From: Gliomastix tumulicola
Taxonomy: Eukaryota; Ascomycota; Sordariomycetes; Hypocreales; Bionectriaceae
Length of the DNA stretch: 64,000 nt
Direction of reading: 5' to 3'
NCBI GenBank assembly: GCA_001599755.1
Contig: BCHX01000003.1
Span: forward strand, 2,577,289-2,641,288
Below are positions 1 through 11,265 of this stretch, in pieces. How positions within the stretch are numbered: the stretch's first letter is position 1; each line of letters starts with the position of its first letter. A program made the translations under genes and the position numbers. Under the pieces are notes generated by a model. It was not told where the DNA came from, searched no databases, and saw only the letters and a list, made by a program, of their open reading frames with translations.

Positions 1-1
1 G

Positions 2-622
2 ACCTTCGATCACGGGGCTATCCTATCCCAGACCCCGCGCCCAGGTATCTGGACTGGTAACTCAGCCTCCCTGGCGGACATCAACACCGTCATGGCCGCC
101 GAGGGCGCACGACTCCTGGTCGACGGGCTGCGTCGCGGAGATCACGTGCCGCCGTACGTCGAGGCGGAGGGTGTGCAGTGGGAGGGTGACGGGCGGCCGC
201 TGCAGCATGCGCCGAAGATCAGCAAGGCGGACACGAGGGTTGACTGGACGAGTTGGACGGCGGAGGATTGGCGGCGGAGACTGAGGATCAGCAGGGCCGT
301 GTGGACTGTGGTCGGGGTGCCGGGTGAGGACAAGGGGAGACGACGGGTCATCTTTCACGATGCGAGCGAGGCGCGCGAGGCCGATGTGACGGGAGTACAT
401 CGGGGGACGCTGGACGTCTACAGTCCTCTACAGCAAGGGGATGGGGAGGCAGAGGAGAGGTACACGATAGAGATATCGACTGACGCGGAAAGTGGCGATG
501 CTTTCATCAGGTTGCTTGACGGAAACACCTGGGTCCGATGTCAGAGGGCAAAAGTCGAAGGAAAACCCGAGAGAGCTGCGGCGACGACTCTGAAGGGCCT
601 GGTGTCCATGGATACAGCATAA
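2..622 (+). CDS. FMT1: Methionyl-tRNA formyltransferase, mitochondrial (3' part)
   Basis: The frame is open from base 2, so the gene enters from the left edge and only the last 206 codons are here. The visible start reads TFDHGAILSQTP, which matches the end of the formyltransferase catalytic domain (usual form FDxGxILxQ). A linker and the C-terminal tRNA-binding-type domain follow, including P-K-I-x-K-x-D and W-x-x-W-x-A-E-D-W stretches typical of the family. The enzyme transfers a formyl group from 10-formyl-THF to initiator Met-tRNA for mitochondrial translation. The catalytic Asn/His/Asp centre and any targeting peptide lie outside the window. The Met at 92 is internal, because the coding pattern continues upstream of it. 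Confidence 0.8.
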   Translation, partial: TFDHGAILSQTPRPGIWTGNSASLADINTVMAAEGARLLVDGLRRGDHVPPYVEAEGVQWEGDGRPLQHAPKISKADTRVDWTSWTAEDWRRRLRISRAVWTVVGVPGEDKGRRRVIFHDASEAREADVTGVHRGTLDVYSPLQQGDGEAEERYTIEISTDAESGDAFIRLLDGNTWVRCQRAKVEGKPERAAATTLKGLVSMDTA

Positions 623-3519
623 TCACCATGGCCGATACCTTATGTACTACTATTATGTATACCATTGTGCCTTACTTAGCAAGAGCAGGCATTGAACAGC
701 TGTAGCGCCTGTAGTTGGATCAGGCACCTGTTAAGCAGCTCTAACAGGAGATCCCACGTGGGCAGCCTCAACAATACTGTATCTAGCCCGTCGAGACCGC
801 CATTGAGCGAGCTCAGGGGTTGCACGGCATGTTAGTCCACCCTTCTCACACTCGTACCGTAGTAGTGCAGCAAGACAACTAGCTACTCGTATTCAGCGTG
901 TTCCGTTACCGAGTGAACACCATCATGAGGACTCAGGGGCTGAAATGAGTGCGACGGGCTCTGAGGCGCGGCTCCAAATTTGGACTGACCGACGGCGAAC
1001 GAACATGGCAATTGGCGTTCTAGACACGATAGTCGACGCACGGCTACTTGACAAACGCCACCGCCAAGGACCAAAGACCTTCGCGTGCCTCCAATTTTTC
1101 ACAGGTTTTTTTTTTTCCTTCTCCTTCTCCTTGAGTCGCGTCGCGGATGGAGTCGGTATGCACTAGGAGCGCTGGTCAGTGCACGATTCCATCGCGGGCC
1201 GTGGATGCTAAGACTTGTGCACGGCATAATAATGCGTGGCTCATCCTGCGCTGGGTTGCGGTTCTTGGGCAAGTTGGGACGATATTCGGTGTACTGAGTC
1301 ACATTGAGGAGCACCCCTCGACTGCTGGAGTATTGATCGTCGAGATTGGCAAGCACCAACGAGTATTCGGGTCCCGACGGTAAGACTGGTCTTAGACACT
1401 GAAGATTCACAAGCTGGCCTGATGAGGCGCAACGGGGAGTCGAGTGGAAAAAGTGACTAAAATGCCTTGGCGGCTGGGCCAACCGATCGATGGCCCATCG
1501 TGCCATCGTGCCATCCAAGATAGAGGTCAGATATTAGGGCGATTCCCTATCACGCCTATCAAGATGTGCTTACGAGTACGACGAGAAGGAGCGATCCGGA
1601 GGAGGCAGCCGATTGCGCCTTCCACCTCGAATCCACGTTTCCACCTGACTCATCGCTTCCATTCGTTTCTCGGGGAAAGAGCAGTCTGGCTTCGTTTCTT
1701 GGAGAAAGAGCAGCCTGCCTTGCACTTGCCCGCGATAATAATACCAGGTAATAAGAGGAGATCTTCGATTGGCTTCCTTTTCCCTCCCGTCTTCACCGTC
1801 TGTTTGAATTGTGACTCGGGTACCACAGAGTACTCCGTATCTAAGAAAAGAACAGGGCTATGCATGGTCTTGTTGATTGTTCTCAATCTATCCGGCCCGC
1901 CCTCATTTCCACATATTGGACGAGAACATGCCCGGATGCGAGTGCCTGCGCTTGCTTGCTGACTGCAGGGGACCGTCGACGCACTATTTGCCGGTTATCT
2001 CCTCGACAGCTGCTGGGCGAACCAACAGCGCTGTGATGGTCGCCTTACTACCGGCCTGTCACTGTGACAAATCTGCCTAAGCTGATGCTGTGGCTGCAGG
2101 CAGGGCTTGACGTGGGAAATTATGGTTCCGTTTGACATGATTCAAGCGGACCGCCACTTGCGTCCTCCTGCAGGTACGAGAATTTTCTCCGTCGACCAGT
2201 CACAGCCATTATTACGGAGACGCTGCATCGGAGAGGAGAAGCAACGAGATGCCCGTCAGTGTCCTGTTCAGAATCTGCCGTCTGCGCCGGGGGGTGGATA
2301 TCGCTTGTTAGGAGGGAGGCCGGCAAGGAGGAGCCCAGCAATCTCTTCAGCACGATCCACCGCTGCTAACAAGGTCGAGTTTGGCCTTATCAGTGACATA
2401 TCACACACGAAGCCATCATGGGTTCCCCGGCGTCAGCTCGGCTACCGCTCTCTCCTGTTGTTGCTGACCGTTAATACTCGGAGATCGTCAGAGAGCGTGT
2501 CGTCGATTTACACGTCCATCAATCACTTTGCGAATAAGCGCCCGAGATTCGCTGTCACATCGCGAGAACAGCTCGTCACCAGCATTCTGCACCGTGACTG
2601 GAAAATCTCTCGTCGTGGGCGAGTGTGATGGAGCTCGGGACCACCAAGGATCAGGGGTAGATGAGCCAATGCATGGTTCCTGCATTAGCGTCGACCACTC
2701 AAGTACCCGCTACTGGAGGCTATTGCTCATTAGGCCGCCAAAACTGCCTTGTTGTGGGCAGCTGCCTTGTACCTGGTTCATGGACGCGAGATTGTAATCT
2801 GCACCGCTCATCGTCATTGACCTCGTCTGGCTGCGTGACGGCGGCCCTCTCTTGCCAGGGACGGCAAGTATTGTGTACCTCTCCCGGCTTGCGTGCAGAC
2901 CAGAGTCGGGCCATCAGTCCTTGCTCATATCGGGAACTTCAGTCCGTCCCCATGGACGCCAGGCTGCCTCCCCCCTATTCAGCCCTCGCTAGAGGGGGGA
3001 CTGCTCTGCCTGACGCGTCTCTCATTGGCCCACGAGCACATCATTTGCGAGCTTCCGGGCTTCTCGACTCTGCAGAGCCTGACAAACCCTGTCTGGCGTT
3101 GATGAGGATGAATGCGTCCGGTGTGCGCCCCCTTATCAATAGTGTGCGTGGGCTGAACGAAGCTACAGCCCACAGCCCTCGTCTGCGCACGGGTGGGCTG
3201 GTACCTGCGCAAGATCTGCGGGCATCCCATCCTTCGCCAGCCAAGATGGGAGGGCTTGTCCCGTTGTGGCCAACCAAGGCGGTGCGACCCAGAAGACTGG
3301 GCTCTTTCAAAAGAGTCGGCTGCCCACCACAGCTATCATGTCGCTCTTTCTTCCTTTTCTCCCCCACGCGGATCTCTCATAACAAGTACATCTTGTCCTC
3401 CGTCGACAGAGCCCTACGCTCGCTCACTACTGACGTGTCAGCCGTCAAGCCATTCGCTCACTAAGCAACACCAACCCAAGTCTATCTTTAAGCAACACAA
3501 CCACATTCGTTCAGTCACA
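623..3519. other. Intergenic region, no gene recognised
   Basis: About 2.9 kb between FMT1 and the GPI-protein gene. Open frames here (for example 1444-1962 and 2661-3464, both +) show no family motif and have shuffled composition, so I treat them as chance. An imperfect 29-bp direct duplication lies at 1662-1719. The last 150 bases are pyrimidine-rich followed by CAACACAACC, as in fungal promoters and 5' leaders. No RNA gene was seen. Confidence 0.6.
1662..1719. repeat. Imperfect 29-bp tandem duplication
   Basis: Two adjacent 29-bp units beginning TTCGTTTCT, followed by near-identical GGAAAGAGCAG/GAGAAAGAGCAG cores. They differ at a few sites, mostly transitions. They lie in intergenic DNA with no apparent function. 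Confidence 0.55.
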
Positions 3520-5001
3520 ATGGTCCGATCCCTCATGAACGTGGCCGCGGCCGCCCTGGCTCTGTCCTCGGGCGTTGCTGCTCGCCGATTCGACCTTCGT
3601 CACTACAGCAACACCACCACCACCTCTGACTGCTCTACCGACTCCACGACCACGACCACCACGTCGGAGGCTCAGACCACCACCTGGACCACCTTCTCGT
3701 GGACCAACACCACCACCACCATCAGCTCCACCTCGGAGACCCTGACCACTGACCTGACCACCTCGGAGACTCTCACCACCTCTGAGACGGAGACGGAGAC
3801 TGAGTGCACGGAGACCGAGACTGAGACCACTGCCACCGAGACTACCGGCACTGAGACCGAGACCACTGCTACGGAGACTGAGTGCACGGAGACCGAGACG
3901 GAGACTACCGCCACGGAGACCACTGGCACTGAGACTGAGACCACCGGTACTGCCACTGAGACTACCGGTACTGAGACTGAGACCACCGGTACCGCCACGG
4001 AGACCACTGGCACTGAGACCGAGACCACTGCCACCGAGACTACCGGTACTGAGACTGAGACCACCGGTACTGCCTCCGAGACCACTGGTACCGAGACGAC
4101 TGGTACCGCCTCTGAGACTACTGGTACTGAGACCGAGACCACCGGCACTGCCACCGAGACTGGTTCCACCACCACCACCGGCACCGAGGGCTCCCACGAG
4201 ACTTCCAGCGGCTCTGTCCCTACCACCACCACTGGTCCTATCACCAGCACCGAGTCTATGACCACCTCCACTGTCTACACCACCACCACTCACGTCGTCA
4301 CTCACTGCCCTCCCACCGTGACGGACTGCCCTGAGGGTGGCATCACCATCACTGAGACTATCCCCTGGTACACCACTGTCTGCCCCATCACCAGCACTGA
4401 GGAGAGTGAGCTCCCCAAGCCCACCACCAGCAAGGAGACTATCACCACTACCTACACCACCACCTACTGCCCTCCTGGCCAGACGGAGACCATCACTGAG
4501 ATCGTCACCACCACCTACTGCCCTGGTGAGCCCGGCAGCCCTACTGAGGGTGTTCCCCCTCCCCCTGAGGAGTCGGTCTCCACCACCACCACTGCCACCA
4601 CCACCAAGACCAAGACCATCGTTGTCCCCAAGCCCACTGAGCCGGCCCCTGAGGAGCCTACCCACGAGGTTCCTGAGGTTCCTTCTGAGACTCCTGAGGT
4701 CCCTGAGACTCCCTCGGAGACCCCCAGCGTCCCTGAGGTTCCCGAGCAGCCCACCCACGAGGTGCCCGAGGTCCCCTCGGAGACTCCCGTCGTCCCTGAG
4801 GAGCCTACCCACGAGGTCCCTGCTCCTACCACCAACGTCCCCGTTCCTCCTCCCGTCCCTACCACGGGCTTCAACACCACCACCTACGTCCCTGAGCCTC
4901 CCGCTCCCACCTCCACCANCCCNCCCCCTACCGCCGGTGCCGTCAAGATTGGCGCCAGCGCTCTGGGTGCCGTCGGTGTCGCCTTCGCTCTCTTCCTGTA
5001 G
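3520..5001 (+). CDS. Thr/Glu-rich GPI-anchored cell-wall protein
   Basis: Single exon, 493 residues. The ATG at 3520 starts a signal peptide (MVRSLMNVAAAALALSSGVAA); the longer in-frame extension upstream has no signal-like start. Residues about 27-220 are almost entirely Thr/Glu/Ser with repeats of T-E-T-E-T-T-G-T-A, a likely O-mannosylated stalk. Residues about 255-340 hold spaced Cys-Pro modules (VTHCPPTVTDCP, TTTYCP). Residues about 374-444 repeat P-E-V-P-S-E-T-P and P-T-H-E-V-P. The C-terminus is a hydrophobic GPI-attachment signal (KIGASALGAVGVAFALFL). This is typical of structural or adhesin-like wall proteins; no enzyme domain is seen. Two ambiguous bases (N at 4919 and 4923) leave one residue undetermined and suggest imperfect assembly in the repeats. 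Confidence 0.85.
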   Translation: MVRSLMNVAAAALALSSGVAARRFDLRHYSNTTTTSDCSTDSTTTTTTSEAQTTTWTTFSWTNTTTTISSTSETLTTDLTTSETLTTSETETETECTETETETTATETTGTETETTATETECTETETETTATETTGTETETTGTATETTGTETETTGTATETTGTETETTATETTGTETETTGTASETTGTETTGTASETTGTETETTGTATETGSTTTTGTEGSHETSSGSVPTTTTGPITSTESMTTSTVYTTTTHVVTHCPPTVTDCPEGGITITETIPWYTTVCPITSTEESELPKPTTSKETITTTYTTTYCPPGQTETITEIVTTTYCPGEPGSPTEGVPPPPEESVSTTTTATTTKTKTIVVPKPTEPAPEEPTHEVPEVPSETPEVPETPSETPSVPEVPEQPTHEVPEVPSETPVVPEEPTHEVPAPTTNVPVPPPVPTTGFNTTTYVPEPPAPTSTXXPPTAGAVKIGASALGAVGVAFALFL

Positions 5002-5667
5002 ACTATTGACACAGGAGAAAATGGGTTTACGGGTTAGTTCAAACTAATGGGGCGTTGGATTCGCGATTTTGGACGTGGCATGTTTAATACTTTGTTGTCT
5101 TGATTTATAAACTTCTTCTATTCAATCCTTCTGCTCCAAACTGCTCGTTGTTTTGATTCTCGGGGGATTGTCTTCTTTTTTGGGTTGCCTGTTCGCTTCA
5201 CGGGAGCAGGTGCTCGGTGGTGGCTTGGTGTAACTAGGGCGGGATGAGAGAGAATATAGACACGGCCTGCCCTGGATCTTATGATTGTCCTCTCCTTTTT
5301 CCTGTATGTTGTCTTGATGGACCTCGGTGTTTCGTGCTTACTGCACGAGACACCAAGACGATGCAATGTCACTTCTATCTGTTTATGATACTGGCTCCTG
5401 TGATTAATGTTGTGATATGAAACCCCTATTTTCCCATGACCTAAGAACCTATGACTTAATTAATCTAGCTGGCGTAATAACGAGATATCCTACCCTGTCC
5501 CACCCAGCCTGTTGTCCTCGACCCTGATATCAAGTTGCCTTCCATGTCGTTTCCGTAGTTAAATTCCAGACGCATCCCTAAAATGATAAAAGACACTAAC
5601 CAAATGAAAGAAAGAAAGAAAGAAAGAAAGAAAGGGCCCTTTTTTTTTTATTGTAGTCGTATCCCAT
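5002..5667. other. 3' flanks of convergent genes
   Basis: Region between the + GPI-protein gene and the - gene at 5668-6606. It holds the presumed 3' untranslated regions, a (GAAA)n microsatellite at about 5606-5634 and a T run at about 5640-5649. No coding potential was seen. Confidence 0.6.
5606..5634. repeat. (GAAA)n microsatellite
   Basis: About seven uninterrupted GAAA units, in the likely 3' UTR of the minus-strand gene that follows. Confidence 0.85.
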
Positions 5668-6606
5668 CTAACCAGAAGAAGTCCCCTGATCCCCAAAGAC
5701 GTCCAGCTCCCCCAGTGGCTCATCAACACTACACCTCCCCATGACAAGCTGCACACCACCACCACCGCCACCCTCCGCCGTCCCCGCCCCCGCCGCCGTC
5801 GAAGACAGCCGGACGTCCTCGGCCAGCTTGACCAGCCTCGCCCAGTGGCCCCGCGGCACGTACGCGCTGCCGGGCAGGCCGCGCAGCACGAGGTCCACGG
5901 GCAGCCAGTAGTGCACCGTGTCGCCGCGGCGCTGCAGCGCCCAGAAGTAGCGTCCGTCGAGCTGCTGCGCGGGCCGGAGGCGGAGCGGCGGCGGGCAGGA
6001 CGACGAGGACGACGAGGACGAGGACGGCGGTGACGAGGAGGAGGTGGACATGGAAGCGTCGGAGAGCACGGCTGAGTCCGGGCGCGGCTGGGCGGCAGCG
6101 GCAGCGGCTGCTGCTCCGTCTCCTCCTTCGTCATTGGTGTGGCCGCCGCCGCCGCCGCCGCGTAGGCGGAGGGGCTCGATGATGGTGAGCGGGAGGGAGA
6201 GCGTGGAGGAGGAGACGGAGTCGGCGCAGGCGTAAGTGCTGCCGGTTGCGGTGCTGTGTTTGGCGTAGGGCGCTGTCTTTGCCGGCAGCGGGAAGGCGGT
6301 GAAGAGGTCGCTGCCGGGGGAAGAGGACGAGGAGGAGGACTGCTTCCTCGTCGGCTGCAGCGGTCTGGGTTTCCTGACGGTGTTGCTGCTGCTGCTGCTG
6401 CTGCTGCTGCCACCGCCGTCAGGCACCGATCGGGGGATGGCGGCGGCCAGTTGTCTGGGTGTCATCCTCGTCGTCGTCGTCGTCGAGGAGGGCGGCGACG
6501 GGAAGGGGGAGAGCAGGGAGGTGGGAGGAGGTCTCTTGGGGAGGGGCTTGTTGCGCGGGTCGAGGGGCGAGACGGCGTTGAGAGGGAGGGCGCGGTGGTC
6601 GTACAT
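5668..6606 (-). CDS. Hypothetical Ser/Gly-rich protein with a conserved-looking C-terminal block
   Basis: Single exon, 312 residues, ATG at 6606. The first ~210 residues are low complexity: Pro-rich, several poly-Ser runs (one encoded by a CAG/CTG-type triplet run near 6385-6410), poly-Gly and poly-Ala. The C-terminal ~100 residues are ordered in character, with YFWALQRRGDTVHYWLP then a V-D-L-V-L-R-G-L-P-G-S-A-Y-V-P segment, and look like the real folded part. No signal peptide or membrane span. I do not recognise the family. The open frame, stop position and sharp composition change into a W/Y/L-rich block support a real gene. An overlapping frame (5559-6413) is a shadow of the same biased sequence. 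Confidence 0.6.
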   Translation of the reverse strand: MYDHRALPLNAVSPLDPRNKPLPKRPPPTSLLSPFPSPPSSTTTTTRMTPRQLAAAIPRSVPDGGGSSSSSSSSNTVRKPRPLQPTRKQSSSSSSSPGSDLFTAFPLPAKTAPYAKHSTATGSTYACADSVSSSTLSLPLTIIEPLRLRGGGGGGHTNDEGGDGAAAAAAAAQPRPDSAVLSDASMSTSSSSPPSSSSSSSSSCPPPLRLRPAQQLDGRYFWALQRRGDTVHYWLPVDLVLRGLPGSAYVPRGHWARLVKLAEDVRLSSTAAGAGTAEGGGGGGVQLVMGRCSVDEPLGELDVFGDQGTSSG

Positions 6607-7813
6607 TGCTGAGAGTCGGAGAAGAGAGGTAGAACTGTATATAAGTCTTGTTATATAGTACTAGTACTTGTCCAGTGGTCGTGAGTCTCTTGATGGCGGT
6701 GAGTGACGATGCCGGAGCCTGACTGATATATGCCGACGATGCTTCACCGAAACAGAATCGAAGCTGAAGAGAAGAGGAAGAGGCCTCGAGGACCCGAGAC
6801 GGGGAAGAGCAGCCAAATTAATAGGGGGGGACGAAGCAAAGGAAGAAGAAGAAAAGAGAAGCAAGGCTGTTTGCAAGCCCTCGTTTACCTGCAGAGTTCC
6901 ACGCAGGAACAAACAGCGGTTTGCCTCGAGGGGCCTTGGCTGTCCCGTTTTCTTTCTCCCAGAGGCAAAAACAACGTGAATGACAGCAGGGCACCCGCCA
7001 AATTAAAAAAGAAAATCAAACACACACACAGCCTAATCAAATTTCACGTTTTGAAACGAGGCAAAGATAGGAGAGCTGCGTGCTAATCCGCCCCCAACGG
7101 GCTGGGCTACGGCGTTGAGCAGCAGCCTGCGGCTGGTTTTTTTGGTTTGTTGGCCTGCACGGCGTCTACAAGTCACCTGCTTCCTTACCTATCCTGTAGC
7201 AAACAAGCGCGCTACACCGAAGGAGGAGGGGGAGGGAGCAAACAAATGCCGGAAAGGAAAGAAAAAGGAAATGCAGAAGAGAGATACGCCCGCCAACTCC
7301 ACGGAGTGGTCGGTCCTTGGAAATAGCGCACGTTCGGGAATGGTGATGTGTGTTTTGTGCTTGCGAAGGATCGGTTGTGGTCACCTGTCTTAGTCACGCC
7401 TCACGCGCACATTCGCACAAGATCAGCGAGGAGGGGAATAAAGTGTTCCATTGCCGTGTGAGGTGTCTGCTTTATGGCTGTCGGTCGCAGCGGGAGGAGG
7501 AGGAAGGAGAAGAAGAAGCAAGGGCCAGGGTGGCAGCCATCAGACCCAGGTGAGGGTGATTTGGTGGCGCGTTGGTTGGAATCTCGCTTATACGGCGATT
7601 AGACAATTTGCGACGACGGCTTCCTTCGCCTCTGCCCTGCAGTCAGTCAGCTACTCAGCGTGTGGCAAGGCGAGGCGAGTCGGCGCTTGTCAGCCTTGAC
7701 AGCGCTGCTGTGCCGTGTCGCGTCGTCCCTGATCAGAGTGTGTGTGTGTCTGAGTCGTGGCATTTCCATATGGGTATCATTTGTGCCTATGAGCTGCCTG
7801 TGCCTCGAAGCCC
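6607..7813. other. Intergenic region, no gene recognised
   Basis: Holds the upstream region of the 5668-6606 gene and the 3' flank of MED1. It has purine-rich tracts and short CA repeats near 7020. Small open frames show no family signal. Confidence 0.55.
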
Positions 7814-9944
7814 TCATGATAATCTGGTCCGAATCCACTCGATCCATTTACATAGATCTTCCAGATGCTCGAGAACGCGGGCGAGGTCGCGCCTCGTAAG
7901 CTCCTTCCCCTTTGCCTTGCCGCCCTCCGTCTCTTCGAGTATGTTCTCGCTGATGATCTCGACGATGCCATTCTCGAGTATGTACATCTCGATGTTGGCC
8001 GTGCAGTCTTTGAAGGGGAAGACCACCTTGAGGAGAGGGTTCGGGTGCACCCAGAGACTCACGTCCATGTTCACCTCGTTCAGCCGAGGCGCCGGCGCCG
8101 TCGCTTCAGCCCCGTTGCGCTTGCCTGCGGGCTTCAAGAAGGCGGTGAGCTCGTCCTTCTCCGTCACAGTCTGTGCCGCGACCCCAGATTGAACGCCATT
8201 CTCGTTGCCTGGCGGTGCCGCTGCTGCTGCCGAGTCCTCGGTCCCGGGCCCGAAGCTGTTCTGCAGCAATATCGAGATGAAGGCGTATTGCCGCAGGATT
8301 GGCAGCATGGCGACGAGCTGCTTAGGGTGCGAGAACGAGAGCTCCGAGACTGACATTGCGTATATCCGCTTGTAGTTGAAAAGCGTGTTGCGGTGATGCA
8401 CCTCAGATGCCTTGCCTTCCTCGTCAAATACCGGCACCCGCCGTTGCCGCGCAATGATCCTCAGCTCGCTCGGGTTGTGAGGAGCCCCGGGCTGGATCGG
8501 GAAGTGCATGACGTCGAACGTCGGAGGATAGACTAGAGGAGGCTGTGCCTCAACCTCGACACAGTTGTGTAGACGGACCCAGTCGGCGTGCGTAACGACG
8601 ACTGGTGGGTCAAACGTCACTGTGAACTTGACAGGCGGGACCTTTCTTGTCGTGAGATCCGGCTGTATCATGTCTATCGCTCTCCCCGTCTTCCCTTCGT
8701 CCTGTGAAGCCAAGGTGGCGTGTTCGGGTTCTTGCCAGTCCAACGGGAGGTCTTGGGAATCGCTGCCCATTCCATCGTCTTTGACGATCTCCTTGGATAT
8801 CCAGGCATCTGAGACCCGCACGGGAGGCAGCATGATGTGAGGCATCGGCCTGCACTCGACCGCGAGCGACCAGACCTTTTCGTGCTTCCTAACGAGTGAG
8901 AGGACCTGGTCGTTGGAGGGGGGTAGGAACCGTCGCTCCTTCCAGTATTGCAGGGCCAATCCGACACGGCCCTGCGCGTGCATAACGGGCAGACCATGTC
9001 TCGTGCACATTGCCATGAGAGATAGGTACTGGTCTGACTTGCCGCTCAGCGCGGGGTCTTCACGCAGCTTCACCACGTCCCACTGGTGCACTCGCTCCAG
9101 GCTCGTGTACATTCCGGCCAGAGCCTCGTGGCAGGTAAAGCCAGCTTCCACAATGCTGAGCTGATCGAGGCTGGCCAGCCTCTCTAGATTCGCCGCAAAC
9201 CCGTCCAGCGTCTTCGTCAACGGGCTCTGGTTGGGGAGGAGCTTGAGGTTGTCGAGTAGGATCTGGCCGGCCGGTTCCATCAGCGTGGCTGTGGGTTCGG
9301 AAAGGCCAGGAAAAGCGAGCGTGACCGCTTGCACGATGTCGTTGTCCAGCACGATATCCAACTGTGTACTCGACCCGGCAATAACGAGCGTCTTCATCTT
9401 GTGGCCATCCATGCCGACGTAGTCTTCCCTGAGACAATCAAAGCCATTCCGCTCGGCGAGGCGTTCTAGGCCGACTTCGCTGACAAGGCCTTTCTTCTTC
9501 TACATCGGAGGTCAGCATCGTAGATCTCGGCGCGCAATGAAATAGACTAGATGACGATGCATCGGAGCTTCGGTCACTGACACTCAATATGGCCAAAATA
9601 TCCTCCAGCCGCTGCACCTTGTCTGCCTCGCTCGCGAACGCCCGCTCCCGCTGATTCTGCTGCTCGAGCTCGTGGTCCGCGGACGGCTGCCCGCCGAAAG
9701 CGGCAAAGGTCGAGGGGCTGTCGAAGTTGAGCGCGCCCCCGGGAACGTGCCCGCCTATCAGCGTCGCCGGGGATTTCTTGATATGCTGCGGCGAGGATCG
9801 CGGGCCGCCCCCCATGGGGGAGAAGGCTGCCTGCGCCGGGTTCGAGAACGGCGTGGACACGGGAGGGGTGGCGGCGGCGGCGAGCTGCGAGGGCGTCCGG
9901 CCCTGCTGTGAAGCGCCATGCTTCATCGGAGTTGGCGTCGACAT
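7814..9944 (-). CDS. MED1: Mediator complex subunit 1
   Basis: Two exons, complement(join(7814..9499, 9582..9944)), 682 residues. The 82-nt intron has donor GTCAGT, branch CTGAC and acceptor TAG, and keeps phase 0. Exon 1 encodes a Pro/Ser/Thr-rich N-terminus (TPSQLAAAATPPVSTPFS) and a short helix ending VQRLEDILAILS. Exon 2 opens with KKGLVSEVGLERLAERNGFD and then the Med1 domain (LVIAGSSTQLDIVLDNDIVQ, then VTLAFPG). Fungal Med1 proteins have the same order and similar length. Mediator links gene-specific activators to RNA polymerase II in the nucleus. A short Ala/Gly-rich insert lies about three-quarters of the way along exon 2. The gene is divergent from the 10451 gene, with about 500 bp between start codons. 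Confidence 0.88.
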
Positions 9945-10450
9945 GATTGCGACGATGGTGGATGAGAAGTGCGCTGTCCGTCGGCTTGTCTGTCCTCGCA
10001 GCGTATTGCGAGTGGTTGGGAGCTAGTATTCAGCGAGGCGACTCGAAGATGAAGCCAGAGCCGCCCCGACCACTTCAAGCCATGAAAGCAAAGATATTCT
10101 CAGAGCGCGGGGGAATACGGTAGTTGACGGGGTAGCGCACCCGATTCAGGCTCGAGAGAGACCTGGGGAGGCTGAATTGGGTCTGAAATATGTTCTTTGT
10201 TGTTCGAGGCACAATAGCTAAGTAAGTAAGTAAGTATTGAGGCGCGCTGTGGTGGCTTCCATTAAAGTCGAGGCATGTTGGGTGGGTCCGCTCATTCATC
10301 AATTGGACCCGAATTGACTTATCGATAAGACAACCTTGATGAATGGAAGCTTCCGAGGTGAAGCAATCTTGATCGCAACTTCGTACCTTGCGCAGCCCAT
10401 CGCCGCCGATTGCTCGCCAGCGTTGAGCGTCGCCCCGAGTGACTAATTCA
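9945..10450. promoter_or_regulatory. Shared divergent upstream region
   Basis: 506 bp separate the MED1 start (-) from the start at 10451 (+), so both promoters must lie here. A short (TAAG)n stretch is at about 10218-10233. No specific factor site is claimed. Confidence 0.4.
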
Positions 10451-11265
10451 ATGGCTTCGGCTGCTACCAGACGGGCTGCGGCCTCCGTGCGCTCCTCCCT
10501 CGAAGCCCGCTCTCTGAATGTGGTCGTGAGGCCACATCCTGTCACATTCGCCGAGCGACGGTCCGTTCTACAGATTCTCAAACAACATGGCGATATAGAG
10601 ACGTTCAAAATGATGACGGTATGCGATTGATACCCCAGGCTCCATGTTGCCACGTGAATTGGGAAGCAAGCCTCTCTAACCGCGCGCGGACATAGGGGGG
10701 CTACGACAGATTCATCACCATCGCGAAGGACGAGGACACAGCCTCCTCGCTCGTGGCCGCCAGCCCCGTCGCATACGCTTTCAACTCGCAGCGCCGACCT
10801 TTCGATCCTCATCTTGCCGACCTGTCCGATTCGAGAGAAGTTCTTCCCGAGACGAGCGTTCGAAGATTAGCGGCCGACTCCAAAGAGGATATCCAGGGAC
10901 AAAAGAAGTTCACGCTGCACATCTTTCCAGCGCCATGGTATCACCACGAGCAGCGCATTGCCCAGTCAAGGGAACATTCGTCGTGGCCGCCAAACTACAC
11001 CAGCAAGACCTCGTTCATGGCAGCTACGCTCGAGCAGTCGCTCCCCGACGATATCATGACCCAAGCCCTGGCGCGGTGGGACAACAACCCTGATGAGCCC
11101 GCCGCCCAGTCGGCGAAAGCAGAGCGACTGGCTGTCAGAAGTTGGACCCCGAGCTCGATCAAGGAAGACAGCTTGAGAGACCACTTGCGAGACCAGTTGA
11201 AACGGACGAGACGCGTGCATAAAGGACCGACGACCCTAAAGACCGAGACGCAGAATCATACCTGA
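10451..11265 (+). CDS. Hypothetical protein with mitochondrial-type N-terminus
   Basis: Two exons, join(10451..10618, 10696..11265), 245 residues. The 77-nt intron (donor GTATGC, acceptor TAG) keeps phase 0. The N-terminus MASAATRRAAASVRSSLEAR is Arg/Ala/Ser-rich without acids until late, as in a mitochondrial presequence. Residues about 25-85 alternate hydrophobic strands and helices (LNVVVRPHPVTFAERR, then ILKQHGDIETFKMM and YDRFITIAKDEDTASSLVAA), resembling an RRM-like or small alpha/beta fold; this is inference. The C-terminal third is basic and polar. I do not recognise the family. The in-phase intron and continuous sensible protein across it support a real gene. Confidence 0.7.

Noticed and set aside
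2661..3464. 267-codon open frame upstream of the GPI-protein gene
   Set aside because: No motif, mixed composition, overlaps other open frames of similar size on the opposite strand, and lies in the likely promoter.
3511..4812. 433-codon open frame antisense to the GPI-protein gene
   Set aside because: It is the complement of the Thr/Glu codon repeats and gives a Gly/Leu/Arg-rich sequence without domains. The sense frame has signal peptide and GPI ends.
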